From an uncultured Bacilli bacterium (GTDB lineage Bacteria > Bacillota_I > Bacilli_A > RF39 > UBA660), in assembly GCA_944329365.1 (NCBI GenBank), contig CALVIC010000012.1, positions 1 through 38,126 on the forward strand: a DNA stretch of 38,126 nt. The letters are read 5' to 3'. This document shows positions 28,995-37,772 of the stretch, in pieces (within the stretch, counting starts at the first letter, position 1; every line of letters begins with the position of its first letter). The notes beneath the pieces were generated by a model. It had not been told where the DNA came from. It did no database searches and worked only from the letters and a program-made list of their open reading frames with translations. The position numbers and the translations under genes were made by a program.

Positions 28995-29020
28995 AAAATT
29001 ACGCCACACCGTAATTTTTT
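28993..29020 (-). terminator. Terminator of the CoA-transferase gene
   Basis: A perfect 11-bp stem (28993-29003 with 29010-29020) with a 6-nt loop ends in six U on the minus strand (28993-28998). It directly abuts the next promoter. Confidence 0.85.
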
Positions 29021-29059
29021 TTTATTTATTATAGAAAATTACGCTTAAAAAAAGAATAT

Positions 29060-30619
29060 TTAAATCTTAAGGCCCATTTTACCTTCTTTAAATATTCTTT
29101 CATCCATTAATTTCAAATCAGGAGAAACAAACGGTTTAAATTCCATTTGCTCTAAAATATCTTTTTCAAGATCTACTCCAGGCGCAATTTCGATAAGTTC
29201 TAAACCTAAACCAACTAGTCTAAACACCGCTCTTTCAGTTACATACAATATTTCTTGATTATTATCGTTCGCATTTTTAGCTGAAAAAGTAATTTGTTGA
29301 ACATTTTTTACAAACTTCTTTATCGTTCCCTCTTTAATAATATGAAGTTTCCCATCCTTAATCTCTTCTTCAAGTCCTCCAGCCGTAAATGTTCCCATAA
29401 ATATAACTTTTTTTGTATTTTGAGTAATATTTATAAAACCACCCGGCCCAGTAACTCGCGTTCCAAACTTGCTAACATTTACATCGCCATCTTCATCGGC
29501 CTGCGCAAGTCCAACAATACACATATCAAGACTACCACCATTATATGCATCGAATTGTTCCGCCGTCGGAATAACTGAATCAGGATTTATCGAACCACCA
29601 AAAGCAACACCACCAATAGGTACTCCTCCGGTTGGCCCAGACTCAACTGATAAATAAATATCTTCACTAATCCCTTCTTCCGCACAGGCATTAGCTACAG
29701 AATCAGGCATTCCAACACCTAAATTTACGACATAACCTTTCTTAAGTTCCATCGCACTTCTTCTACCACATATTTTTCTTTCATCAAGTGGCCTTATTGC
29801 AATCTCATCAAGAGCAATTTTTTTGTCTCCCGTCATCTCTGGTCTATAAACTGGTAAATTATAATCACCCAAAGAAGTATCCGGCTCAGCTACTAAAACA
29901 TAATCGACTAAAGAAGAATGAATTAAAACATCTCTTGCTCGAAGACCATCTTTCATCATTATCTTTTCAACTTGAACAATAACCTTACCTCCGCTATTAT
30001 GTGCGGCAATAGCCATATTGTATTGTTCACCAATAACAGCTTCATGCTCAAATGAAATATTACCATCTTCATCAGCATAAGTAGCCTTTATAATAGCCGC
30101 ATCTATTGGAAAAGATTTATATAAAAGCAAATCTTTACCTTCAATATTTACAAGCTTAACCAAAGGTTCTAAAGCTTTAGCCTTCTCATTTGCGCAGCAC
30201 CCTTCAACACGTGGATCGGCAAAAGTATTAAGACCAACCTTCGTTAAAACTCCTATTTCATGACCAGCTATTGCCCTATACAAATGATTTATAACTCCAA
30301 GAGGGACAGCCCATGCTGGAAATTGATTCTTACCAATCGCATTACCAAAAACTCTCCCCATTCCTAAATGGGCACATATAGCCTTGCCGACTAAACCTTC
30401 CTTTGCGAGCATATTCATTCCAACTTCATCATTAGTTAAATTACCAGGACTTATCCCACAAGTAACTGTCAAATTACAAGGATGCCCAGTCTTTACAAAG
30501 CTATCACTAATACCTCTAATTAGCTCTTCCGCAGACCCTGAACCACCAGAACCACTTATTGCAACCGTATCGCCGTCTTTTATAATTTTTCCTAAATCTT
30601 CCCTTTTTATTACTTTCAT
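29060..30619 (-). CDS. Acyl-CoA:carboxylate CoA-transferase (family I, Pct/YdiF-like)
   Basis: 519 aa, a fused alpha-beta CoA-transferase. The alpha half begins KVIKREDLGKIIKDGDTVAISGSGGSGSAEELI with the glycine-rich CoA-binding region. The beta half begins about residue 285 and carries the active-site Glu in LSVESGPTGGVP. GVAFGGSINPDSVIPTAEQFDAYNGG and VTGPGGFINITQNT follow. These enzymes move CoA between short-chain acids (acetate, propionate, lactate, 3-oxoacids) and typify fermentative gut bacteria; the exact acid cannot be read here. The ATG follows AGGTGAT five bases upstream. It is a single-gene unit with its own terminator. Confidence 0.93.
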   Translation of the reverse strand: MKVIKREDLGKIIKDGDTVAISGSGGSGSAEELIRGISDSFVKTGHPCNLTVTCGISPGNLTNDEVGMNMLAKEGLVGKAICAHLGMGRVFGNAIGKNQFPAWAVPLGVINHLYRAIAGHEIGVLTKVGLNTFADPRVEGCCANEKAKALEPLVKLVNIEGKDLLLYKSFPIDAAIIKATYADEDGNISFEHEAVIGEQYNMAIAAHNSGGKVIVQVEKIMMKDGLRARDVLIHSSLVDYVLVAEPDTSLGDYNLPVYRPEMTGDKKIALDEIAIRPLDERKICGRRSAMELKKGYVVNLGVGMPDSVANACAEEGISEDIYLSVESGPTGGVPIGGVAFGGSINPDSVIPTAEQFDAYNGGSLDMCIVGLAQADEDGDVNVSKFGTRVTGPGGFINITQNTKKVIFMGTFTAGGLEEEIKDGKLHIIKEGTIKKFVKNVQQITFSAKNANDNNQEILYVTERAVFRLVGLGLELIEIAPGVDLEKDILEQMEFKPFVSPDLKLMDERIFKEGKMGLKI

Positions 30620-30680
30620 ACAATCACCTATTATTTAATATAACACAAATTAACATCAAAAATAAAGATATTTTGGAAAG

Positions 30681-30710
30681 AAAAAACAAAGCATTTTAAC
30701 TTTGTTTTTT
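30681..30710 (-). terminator. Terminator of the acyltransferase gene
   Basis: An 11-bp perfect stem (30681-30691 with 30700-30710) ends in six U on the minus strand. The acyltransferase stop codon (30696-30698) lies in the loop. Confidence 0.8.
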
Positions 30711-31955
30711 AGCTTTTGGCTTTGATTCTATCTCTCTTGCTTCCTGTCTTTCATCCTTAATAATATCCATAACTGCTTTAAGAAATGCACTTAAAACTAT
30801 TGTTAATATTATTGTCGGAATATATACTTGCCAGAAAGAATAAGTAGTAGCTTTTGTATTAGGTCCAAACACTCTTAAAATAAGAATTGCAATTGGATAA
30901 TGTAACATATAAATATGTAATGAAATACTTCCTAAATAATTAAGTAAACCATTTGTATATTTATTGTTTAATAAACCAGTAATTTTATCCTTATTAAGTA
31001 AAGTTAAACCAATAACAGCCATACATAAGAATGCAACAGTCCATCTCTCTAAATTAAACCAAGTAGCTGGGTAAATTGTATACCATAGTAATAAACCACC
31101 ACAAACTAAATATAAAATAGTAAGTGCCCATTTACCACTATTTGTAAACTTGTGATCTTTAATCTTTTGAATTAAGTAATAAAGAATCACTCCCGCCAGC
31201 ATACCCATTAATACGAAGAGTAAACCATTGTTAAAACCTAAAATAGCTGTCGTATCAGTAGCTGAGCCACCAGTTCTATTAGTAGAAGCTGTCTGTAAAC
31301 CGATTGTTGACCAAGCAGTTTGTGAAGCTCTTGTACCAGTGAAACACCACCAACCACCTAAGAAAATTAAAGTGAATGGGGCAATAATACCAGCTAAAAG
31401 TTCTTCATTCTTACATAATAACCAATATAAGAAATAACCGACGATTATAATAGCTGAAATAAACCAAAGTGGCCCATTTAAATTAAAGAATTCATTACCT
31501 GAACTACGAAGACCAGCCGCATGGAAACCTAAAAATTCCCAAATACTGTTAACTGTCATCGTTAAAGTCTGTTGCAAATTATAATCAGGATAATAGAATT
31601 TAGTACATATAAATACACCTAAAACATATCCGATAATTAAAACTGGTAACAAAGACTTAATTCTTGACCAAGTATATTGCCATGCTCGCGCAGACGCACT
31701 TTGTTCTTTGTATTCTTTATCGGCCACTCTCTTCTTAAAGTGTGAAACCATAAAGAATCCAGCTGTAATCGTAAAAATCCATAAGACCTCACTTGATCCA
31801 AAGAACCAGTTTGATGATTCCAAATAATAACCATTTGAACCATTACAAGTATTGGCAATAATAAATCCGATATGGAATCCGACAATAGCTATAGCTATAA
31901 TAAAACGCCAAAACTCAATCGCACTATTTCTTTTACTAACAGTTTTTTCTGCCAT
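30696..31955 (-). CDS. Acyltransferase family 3 membrane protein (OafA/YrhL-type)
   Basis: 419 aa with about ten membrane helices. The family hallmark is at the start: the Arg in EFWRFIIAIAI and the His in VGFHIGF, the residues thought to handle acyl transfer from a cytoplasmic donor across the membrane. Such proteins O-acetylate cell-wall or surface polysaccharides. The start at 31955 follows AGGAGGAAAAGGCGG; the longer reading begins with a low-complexity Arg-rich stretch and is rejected. The C-terminus is charged and cytoplasmic. Codons are richer in GC than in the flanking genes, which may reflect a transferred cassette or just membrane-protein composition. Confidence 0.9.
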   Translation of the reverse strand: MAEKTVSKRNSAIEFWRFIIAIAIVGFHIGFIIANTCNGSNGYYLESSNWFFGSSEVLWIFTITAGFFMVSHFKKRVADKEYKEQSASARAWQYTWSRIKSLLPVLIIGYVLGVFICTKFYYPDYNLQQTLTMTVNSIWEFLGFHAAGLRSSGNEFFNLNGPLWFISAIIIVGYFLYWLLCKNEELLAGIIAPFTLIFLGGWWCFTGTRASQTAWSTIGLQTASTNRTGGSATDTTAILGFNNGLLFVLMGMLAGVILYYLIQKIKDHKFTNSGKWALTILYLVCGGLLLWYTIYPATWFNLERWTVAFLCMAVIGLTLLNKDKITGLLNNKYTNGLLNYLGSISLHIYMLHYPIAILILRVFGPNTKATTYSFWQVYIPTIILTIVLSAFLKAVMDIIKDERQEAREIESKPKAKKQS

Positions 31956-32051
31956 CCGCCTTTTCCTCCTTCTATGTAGTCTCCTACTATATATCATTTT
32001 AACACTATCGTCTAAAATACACAATATAATTTTTTGTAAAAAAAAATCACA

Positions 32052-32085
32052 AAATGAAAAGAAATAGAGGTAAATCTCTATTTCT
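32052..32085 (-). terminator. Terminator of the ABC importer operon
   Basis: A perfect 10-bp stem (32060-32069 with 32076-32085) with a 6-nt loop is followed on the minus strand by a modest U-rich tail. The permease stop codon (32078-32080) lies in the stem. Confidence 0.65.
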
Positions 32086-32863
32086 GGTATTTGTGTTCGA
32101 AAAAAACAATTAAATAATACATTAAACTTGCCATAATAGCTAAAATTATAATTCCTGTCATTACTAAATTCAAATTAAAAACTTGTGAACCATACATTAT
32201 TAAATATCCAACTCCGGCCTTTGACACCAAAAATTCTCCCATAATTACCCCGATAAAAACCAAACCTAAATTAACCTTAAAAGTACTTACCATATTTCTA
32301 AAATTACTCGGCCAAATCAATTTGAAAAATATTTGACTTTTTGTCGCTTTAAAACTTTCTAAAAGCTTGATCTTATTAGAATCGGTACTTATAAAAGCTT
32401 GATGAACATTTATAACCGTTACAATTACGGAAATAAATAAAGCCATTAAAATAATCGATTTAACTCCTGCTCCAGCAATAATTATAATCACCGGTCCTAA
32501 AGAAACTTTAGGCAAACTATTTAATATTGTCAAATATGGATCAACCACTCTTGATAAAAATTTAAACCGCCAAAGTATACTAGCCGTAACTACTCCGATA
32601 ATCGTTCCCAAAATAAAGCTTAAAATAACTTCGTAAAAAGTAACACCAATATGATGAAAAAGTGTTCCATCCTGATATAAATCTCCAATCGTTCCAAGAA
32701 TTGCCCTCGGACTTGAGTAGATAAACGTATTAATCCATTCATTATCGGCAGCTATCTGCCAAACTGCAATAATTGCCACAATAATTACTATTTGAACCGT
32801 ATGAACTAAAATACTTGTCGTTTTAATCTTCTTTAAAAACTTCTTATGTTCCAGACTGTACAT
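32078..32863 (-). CDS. ABC importer permease (SsuC/TauC/ThiX-type)
   Basis: 261 aa with about six membrane helices. The binding-protein-dependent permease domain contains the cytoplasmic loop EAFKATKSQIFFKLIWPSN, the EAA-like segment that docks on the ATPase. Good match to permeases of the nitrate/sulfonate/taurine/pyrimidine family. It overlaps the ATPase gene by 20 nt, so it is coupled. The start is the ATG at 32863; a TTG three codons upstream is possible. It works with the ATPase and the substrate-binding protein next to it. The substrate is unresolved. Confidence 0.9.
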   Translation of the reverse strand: MYSLEHKKFLKKIKTTSILVHTVQIVIIVAIIAVWQIAADNEWINTFIYSSPRAILGTIGDLYQDGTLFHHIGVTFYEVILSFILGTIIGVVTASILWRFKFLSRVVDPYLTILNSLPKVSLGPVIIIIAGAGVKSIILMALFISVIVTVINVHQAFISTDSNKIKLLESFKATKSQIFFKLIWPSNFRNMVSTFKVNLGLVFIGVIMGEFLVSKAGVGYLIMYGSQVFNLNLVMTGIIILAIMASLMYYLIVFFEHKYQK

Positions 32864-33611
32864 GATAACCAATATCCTTCCATATCAAATTATAATATTT
32901 TGCAAACTCTTTTGTCTGCCTATTTTCAATTGGATTTTTTCTATCTTCAATTTTTATTTCGTATATATTTTTTATCACACTCGGCCTATCCGATAAAACT
33001 ATAACCCTATCGGCCATACTAACCGCTTCTCCTATATCGTGTGTTACCATAATCGCACTCTTATTCTCTCGCTTTATTATCTTATAAACATCATCAGAAA
33101 CGGCAAGCCTTGTCTCCTGATCTAACGCCGAAAAAGGTTCATCTAAAAGTAATACATCTGGCTTAGTTGCCAAAGTTCTAATAAGCGAAACCCTTTGTCT
33201 CATCCCACCTGATAAATTAGATGGATAAGCGTTTTTAAACTCCTCAAGTCCATACGTTTTAAGTAACTTATTTACATAATCGAGATGTTCCTTATCTTTA
33301 AGACTTTTTATCTCTAACCCCAGCAAACAATTCTTATAAATCGTTCGCCATTCAAACAAATTATCGCTCTGAAGCATATATCCAAATTTTAAATTATCAT
33401 CCATTTCTATCGTTCCAGAAGATGCTTCTTCCAAACCACATAAAATTGATAAAATTGTACTTTTTCCACATCCACTCGGACCAACTATAGCTACGAACTC
33501 ACCATTTTTTAAATTAAAAGAAAAATTATCCACTGCTAAAATTTCATTCTTTTTAGTATGATAAGTTTTCTTGATATCTTTTATCTTTAAAATAATCTCA
33601 TTTTTCGGCAT
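32844..33611 (-). CDS. ABC importer ATPase (SsuB/TauB-type)
   Basis: 255 aa. Walker A is GPSGCGKST, the Q-loop region is MLQSDNLFEWRT, the ABC signature is LSGGMRQR, Walker B is VLLLDEPFSALD, and the H-loop His is in VTHDIGEA. It powers import through the membrane partner encoded just downstream. The start is the ATG at 33611, which overlaps the end of the substrate-binding-protein gene; upstream TTG is less likely. Closest to ATPases for sulfonates, taurine or thiamine-pyrimidine precursors; the family alone does not fix the substrate. Confidence 0.93.
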   Translation of the reverse strand: MPKNEIILKIKDIKKTYHTKKNEILAVDNFSFNLKNGEFVAIVGPSGCGKSTILSILCGLEEASSGTIEMDDNLKFGYMLQSDNLFEWRTIYKNCLLGLEIKSLKDKEHLDYVNKLLKTYGLEEFKNAYPSNLSGGMRQRVSLIRTLATKPDVLLLDEPFSALDQETRLAVSDDVYKIIKRENKSAIMVTHDIGEAVSMADRVIVLSDRPSVIKNIYEIKIEDRKNPIENRQTKEFAKYYNLIWKDIGYHVQSGT

Positions 33612-34584
33612 AAGTATTATCAACTAATTTATTGTAAGGTGCCTTCGCTTCAAGTTGTCCCGCATTATCTACAATCTCTTGAATATGATCGAAATCATCC
33701 TCGCTAATATATGTCGTGTCATACCACGAATCAATATCTTTATATCGCTGTACAATACTTACTAAATCATCCATATCCGTATCTGGGAAATAATCCTCGA
33801 TAACCTCTGCTATCTCTTCACTAGAATGCGTATGAACAAAATCTAAACCTTTTTGAATTGCTTTAGTAAAACCCTCTATTACTTCTGGGTTATCTTCGAT
33901 ATAACTCTTCTTCGCGTTATATGTTGTATAAGGAACATCACCACCAAGCTCACCAATAGAAGCTACAATATAACCATATCCCTCTTTTTCAAGCTCTGAA
34001 GCCGTTGGTTCGAAAAGGGCAACATAATCACCAGTACCACTCATAAAAGCCCCTGACATTGACGCAAAATCAATACTAGTATCGATATTTGTCTCATCAC
34101 TAGAAACGCCATTTTTATTTAAAGCATATTCCAAAGTCATAGCCGGCATACCACCCTCGCGACCTCCAATAATATGTTTACCTTTTAAATCATCTAATTT
34201 AAAATTATCGGTCTTTTCTCTAGCTACTAAAAAACTTCCATCCTTTTTAGTTAGACCAGCAAAACTAATTAAATAATCTTCTTGTTTCTGATTATAAACA
34301 TATATGGTTGATTCACTACCACAAAAACCAATTTGTACATCACCGCTAAGTACAGCTGACGTAACCTTATCCGCACCTGAAGTCAAAATAATTTCGACAT
34401 CTAAACCTTCATCTTCGAAATATCCCAGTGCATGTGCGGCATATTGTGGTGCGTAAAATATACTATGAGTAACTTCAGCTACTTTAACCTTCTTTAAACC
34501 AGTATCTTCCTCTTCTTTCCTAAAAACAAAGAAGCCTACAACTATCAGACAAACTATTATCAGTATAGCTATAATCTTTTTCAA
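33598..34584 (-). CDS. SsuA/THI5-like substrate-binding protein, membrane-anchored
   Basis: 328 aa from a TTG start at 34584, preceded by GGGAGAGG with 7-nt spacing; a longer reading has no ribosome site. The first ~25 residues are Lys-Lys followed by one hydrophobic helix, with no lipobox Cys after Ala/Gly. The Cys present sits inside the helix (IIVCLIVV), so it is probably held by an uncleaved anchor and not lipidated. The periplasmic-binding fold follows: AEVTHSIFYAPQYAAHALGYFEDEGLDV, GADKVTSAVLSGDVQIGFCG, LKGKHIIGGREGG. These are the family's first-strand and ligand-loop regions. It supplies ligand to the permease and ATPase genes downstream; no thiamine (TPP) riboswitch is seen in front. 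Confidence 0.88.
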   Translation of the reverse strand: MKKIIAILIIVCLIVVGFFVFRKEEEDTGLKKVKVAEVTHSIFYAPQYAAHALGYFEDEGLDVEIILTSGADKVTSAVLSGDVQIGFCGSESTIYVYNQKQEDYLISFAGLTKKDGSFLVAREKTDNFKLDDLKGKHIIGGREGGMPAMTLEYALNKNGVSSDETNIDTSIDFASMSGAFMSGTGDYVALFEPTASELEKEGYGYIVASIGELGGDVPYTTYNAKKSYIEDNPEVIEGFTKAIQKGLDFVHTHSSEEIAEVIEDYFPDTDMDDLVSIVQRYKDIDSWYDTTYISEDDFDHIQEIVDNAGQLEAKAPYNKLVDNTYAEK

Positions 34585-34661
34585 ACAAAACCTCTCCCTT
34601 CCACTGGTATTATATTCGTATAAATCCAAATGGTTAGAGAAAATCACCTAAAAAAATAGAC

Positions 34662-34683
34662 AAAAAAAGTGCCTACCGCACTT
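34662..34683 (-). terminator. tsa operon terminator
   Basis: A 6-bp perfect stem (34667-34672 with 34678-34683) with a 5-nt loop ends in seven U on the minus strand (34662-34668), just after the tsaD stop codon. Confidence 0.8.
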
Positions 34684-35679
34684 CTATTTTAATTCCTCAC
34701 TAGCTTCTGCATTCAAATCAAGCGAAGCTCTTCTACCTTTTTGATAAGCATAATATCCAGCCGCTCCGATCATAGCCGCGTTATCTGTACAATATTTTAT
34801 CTCTGGTAAAGTTAAATCGACCCCATACTTTTCACATTCGGAAATTAGTTTCGCTCTAAGTCCTTTATTAGCTGCCACTCCACCAGCCACAATCAAATTA
34901 TGCACATCGTATTCTTTTAATGCCTTCATTGTTTTTTTAACTAAAATCTCGGTAACTCTATTTTGGAAAGATGCCGCCACGTTTTCTGGTATCACCTCAT
35001 TGCCTCGTTGTTTTTCGTTATGTACCAAATTAACAACCGCACTCTTTAATCCACTAAAACTAAAATCATAACTATCATCATCTAGTGGAACCGGCAAATC
35101 ATAAACATCTTGACCAGCCGCTGCCAATTTATCAACTCTTGGACCCCCAGGATAAGGAAGACCAATAACCCTAGCTACTTTATCGTAAGCCTCGCCAACG
35201 GCATCGTCGAGTGTTCCTCCTAATTTCTTAAAGCTATAATTTTCCTTCATATATACAAGTTCTGTATGTCCACCACTTACAACAAGTGAAATAAGTGGAA
35301 ATTCAAGCTGCTTTACCAAATTATTTGCATATATATGTCCAGCAATATGATGAACTGGGATAAGTGGCTTATCATAAACAAAAGCAAGTGTTTTTGCAGC
35401 CATTAAACCTACAAGCAAAGAACCGATAAGTCCAGGTGCATAAGTTACCGCAATCGCATTGATATCATCCATTGTCAAGCCAGATTTATCTAAACATTCT
35501 TCCAAGACCATCGTTATATTTTCTATATGCATTCTACTGGCAATTTCTGGAACAACACCGCCAAAATTTGCATGAGTATCCATCTGTGACAAAACAACCG
35601 TTGAAATCTCTTCTTTTCCATCTTTTATAATACTCGCGCTAGTTTCATCACAACTAGATTCGATTGCTAAAATATACAT
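34684..35679 (-). CDS. tsaD: tRNA N6-adenosine threonylcarbamoyltransferase TsaD
   Basis: 331 aa. It transfers threonylcarbamoyl to A37 of ANN-reading tRNAs together with TsaB and TsaE. The N-terminal [12 protein letters not shown] is present. The metal-binding HHIAGH (HxxxH) lies about residue 110, followed by [11 protein letters not shown] and [11 protein letters not shown]-terminal [12 protein letters not shown] and the Asp of CTDNAAMIG are both conserved. The ATG follows AGGTGAT, three bases away. It is the last gene of the tsaE-tsaB-rimI-tsaD operon, 4 bp after rimI. Confidence 0.97.
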   Translation of the reverse strand: MYILAIESSCDETSASIIKDGKEEISTVVLSQMDTHANFGGVVPEIASRMHIENITMVLEECLDKSGLTMDDINAIAVTYAPGLIGSLLVGLMAAKTLAFVYDKPLIPVHHIAGHIYANNLVKQLEFPLISLVVSGGHTELVYMKENYSFKKLGGTLDDAVGEAYDKVARVIGLPYPGGPRVDKLAAAGQDVYDLPVPLDDDSYDFSFSGLKSAVVNLVHNEKQRGNEVIPENVAASFQNRVTEILVKKTMKALKEYDVHNLIVAGGVAANKGLRAKLISECEKYGVDLTLPEIKYCTDNAAMIGAAGYYAYQKGRRASLDLNAEASEELK

Positions 35680-35683
35680 AAAA

Positions 35684-36070
35684 TCACCTTACTTCTTTAA
35701 CCATTAAATATCCACTCGTTGTCTCATAATAATTCTTTCTCACCGAGCAAATCTCAAAGCCGTTTCTTAAATAAAATTCAATCGCGCTATTATTATCGCA
35801 AGCGACCTCTAAACTTATAACCTCAAACCCATTAGTCGCATAAGCAAGTAAACTCTTGCCAATACCTTTTTTTTGAAAATCACTATCAACCGCAATATAA
35901 TTTATCTCTTCTCGCTCATAAATCTTACTCACACTTATAAGACCAATCAATTTATCACTCTCAAAATAACCATAAAAACATTCAAAAGGATCATAAGAAT
36001 TCTTATATTGTGGAAAAAATTTTTTAAAGAAAGAATATATTAATTTAAAATCATCGACTTCTCTAATCAT
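35684..36070 (-). CDS. rimI: GNAT N-acetyltransferase, RimI-like
   Basis: 128 aa. The acetyl-CoA-binding signature is [10 protein letters not shown] (Q/RxxGxG/A), with a preceding IAVDSDFQ strand and the C-terminal [13 protein letters not shown] typical of GNAT ribosomal alanine acetyltransferases. RimI is encoded beside TsaB/TsaD in many bacteria, which supports the name over general GNAT. It acetylates the N-terminal Ala of ribosomal protein S18 in E. coli; here the substrate is by analogy. Its start overlaps the tsaB 3' end by 8 nt. Confidence 0.88.
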   Translation of the reverse strand: MIREVDDFKLIYSFFKKFFPQYKNSYDPFECFYGYFESDKLIGLISVSKIYEREEINYIAVDSDFQKKGIGKSLLAYATNGFEVISLEVACDNNSAIEFYLRNGFEICSVRKNYYETTSGYLMVKEVR

Positions 36071-36668
36071 TACTAACTAACTTTTCCTCAGCTTCTGTTC
36101 TCTTTAAATACTTCGGATTAAGTAAATGTGGGTTAACAGGTATATCATCCTTATGCTTAGAAATAATTTTTAAAACATCTAATTTGGGTTCTTTAACCTC
36201 AAAATCAAATAAATCATAACTTACTAAATTACCATCCAAACTTATATCATCTAAACTATCATATCTGTCTTCTAATATAACATTTAATTTATCATCATAA
36301 ATTCCGGCATATACAAAACCTCTACGGGCATTTATAAGTCCAACACTTTTTTTATCATCATAACCAGATACCATAACCTCCAAAGTTGAAATAGGTACAA
36401 CTGGAATCTTTAAAGACCATGCCATAGTTTTTGCTACTGTAAGACCTACTCTTATTCCTGTAAAAGAGCCAGGACCAGTAGTTGCCAAAATCATATCTAA
36501 ATTATTTGGTTTAATTCCCGCCTTATCAAACGCCTCGGCAATTACTGGCATAACCCTCTCGGACATTCTATGCCCCTCTTCTTCATTATATAAATAAACA
36601 AGTTTATCATCGATTACAATGCTGACGATTAAATAACTAGTTGCCGTATCAATTAATAGATATTTCAT
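36063..36668 (-). CDS. tsaB: tRNA threonylcarbamoyladenosine scaffold protein TsaB
   Basis: 201 aa, an ASKHA-fold partner of TsaD without its own catalysis. It shows LLIDTATSYL at the N-terminus, GPGSFTGIRVGL at ~65-76 (a hallmark of the family) and INARRGFVYAGIY. Its start overlaps the tsaE stop by 4 nt and its end overlaps rimI by 8 nt, so it is in a tightly coupled operon. Confidence 0.95.
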   Translation of the reverse strand: MKYLLIDTATSYLIVSIVIDDKLVYLYNEEEGHRMSERVMPVIAEAFDKAGIKPNNLDMILATTGPGSFTGIRVGLTVAKTMAWSLKIPVVPISTLEVMVSGYDDKKSVGLINARRGFVYAGIYDDKLNVILEDRYDSLDDISLDGNLVSYDLFDFEVKEPKLDVLKIISKHKDDIPVNPHLLNPKYLKRTEAEEKLVSND

Positions 36669-37114
36669 AAAACCGCCTCACATAAATCTTCATATTCCCT
36701 ACCATGAGGAACTATTATAAACACCCTTGAATTTTCTCCAGTAATTTTAATCTTAATATCAAGTCTATGTTCAGGTAAAATATCCTTAACCATATTCGCC
36801 CATTCGATAATAACAACACCACCTTTATTAAAATACTCTTCAATTAACGCATTGTCGCTATTACCTTCAAGGCGATAAACATCCATATGGTATAAAGGAA
36901 GTTCGCCGTCATACTCCTTAATAATATTAAAAGTTGGAGACGTAACACTCTCTTGAACACCAAGTGCATTTGCAAAAGCCTTCGTAAATAAAGTCTTCCC
37001 ACTTCCAAGGTCGCCATTCAAACAGATAATCATATTCGGAAATTTTTCAGACTCAAAATTTTGAGCAAGCTCGATAGTATCCATCACACTGCGCATAGTT
37101 AATTTGTATTCCAT
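36665..37114 (-). CDS. tsaE: tRNA threonylcarbamoyladenosine ATPase TsaE
   Basis: 149 aa from an ATG that follows GGTGATATT, with a Walker A at NGDLGSGKTLFTKA and the Walker-B-like VVIIEWAN. SPTFNIIKEYDG is typical of TsaE. It is the first gene of the operon. An upstream in-frame ATG at 37180 is disregarded because the promoter -10 (TATAAT, minus strand, ~37130-37135) would lie inside it. TsaE resets the TsaBD complex after each cycle. Confidence 0.95.
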   Translation of the reverse strand: MEYKLTMRSVMDTIELAQNFESEKFPNMIICLNGDLGSGKTLFTKAFANALGVQESVTSPTFNIIKEYDGELPLYHMDVYRLEGNSDNALIEEYFNKGGVVIIEWANMVKDILPEHRLDIKIKITGENSRVFIIVPHGREYEDLCEAVL

Positions 37115-37129
37115 AATATCACCAACATA

Positions 37130-37138
37130 ATTATAACA
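37130..37138 (-). promoter_or_regulatory. Extended -10 promoter of the tsa operon
   Basis: On the minus strand TGTTATAAT occurs ~16-24 nt before the tsaE start. It fits the TGnTATAAT extended -10. A good -35 is not seen. Confidence 0.6.
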
Positions 37139-37196
37139 TAAAAAAACAAAATATCTATTATAATTAATAAAAATAACCATTTAACTAACAAAACAG

Positions 37197-37212
37197 TATA
37201 TGTTAACATATA
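37197..37212. promoter_or_regulatory. 16-bp perfect palindrome between tsaE and the Xre gene
   Basis: TATATGTTAACATATA is a perfect palindrome in the 179-bp gap between divergent genes. It could be an operator for the adjacent Xre regulator, or AT-rich chance. A second AACATATAAC-like half follows it. Confidence 0.4.
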
Positions 37213-37293
37213 ACTAACAATATTAAAAGTGTAACGAACCATGACACCTTATAAATGGAAAAATATGGCAAAATATAAATAGATGGTGATAGT

Positions 37294-37545
37294 ATGCAGT
37301 TTGATCGTAATGATGAAAATTATGTTTATGATTTAGTCGGTAAAAATATTAGAAAATATCGAAAATTAAAAGGATGGACCCAAGCAGAATTGGCCGAAAA
37401 ATCTACATATTCAAAACAATTTATATCCAACATTGAAAACAATGTTCACCAAACGTTTTCTCTAGGAACACTTTGGCACTTATCTTTAGTTCTCGATGTT
37501 GAATTATATAAACTATGTATGGAAGAAGAGACAAGTAAAGTATAA
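37294..37545 (+). CDS. Xre-family transcriptional regulator (HTH_3)
   Basis: 83 aa, one Cro/C1-type helix-turn-helix filling residues ~15-75 (KNIRKYRKLKGWTQAELAEKS..., QFISNIENN, FSLGTLWHLSLVLDVELYKL). The ATG follows GGTGAT with three bases between. It is a plus-strand gene divergent from the tsa operon. Small Xre proteins like this repress neighbouring or own genes; the palindrome upstream is a candidate site. Confidence 0.88.
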   Translation: MQFDRNDENYVYDLVGKNIRKYRKLKGWTQAELAEKSTYSKQFISNIENNVHQTFSLGTLWHLSLVLDVELYKLCMEEETSKV

Positions 37546-37557
37546 ACTTGTTTTTTT
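37531..37557 (+). terminator. Terminator of the Xre gene
   Basis: A 6-bp stem (37531-37536 with 37546-37551) is followed by seven T on the plus strand. The Xre stop codon lies in the loop. Confidence 0.65.
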
Positions 37558-37562
37558 ATTAT

Positions 37563-37589
37563 AAAAAAGCCTTATTAACAAAATAAGGC
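37563..37589 (-). terminator. rRNA operon terminator after 5S
   Basis: A perfect 8-bp GC-containing stem (37569-37576 with 37582-37589) has a 5-nt loop and, on the minus strand, six U (37563-37568). It ends the rRNA operon. Confidence 0.85.
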
Positions 37590-37598
37590 AAAAAAAAA

Positions 37599-37704
37599 GA
37601 TTTGCAACCACCTATCTTCGCATACACTATTGTCGGCGCTGAAGTGCTTAACTTCTGTGTTCGGGATGGGAACAGGTGTATCCACTTCACTAACATCACA
37701 AATC
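37599..37704 (-). rRNA. rrf: 5S ribosomal RNA
   Basis: On the minus strand the conserved loop sequence TTCCCATCCCGAACACAGAA and the motifs CCGACAATAGT and GGTTGCAAATC are present. The closing helix GATTTG (37699-37704 read on minus) with CAAATC (37599-37604 region) sets the ends at ~106 nt. It lies 3' of 23S in the usual order. Confidence 0.93.
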
Positions 37705-37772
37705 AAAATTAGAGAAATAATTCTCTGAAAACATGGTAATGTGCGAATACTCTTAGAAGACAATCAATTTAA

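Noticed and set aside
34585-34683. TPP riboswitch in front of the THI5-like importer
   Set aside because: The gap is only ~100 nt, contains the tsaD terminator, and shows no CTGAGA or the other conserved TPP motif.
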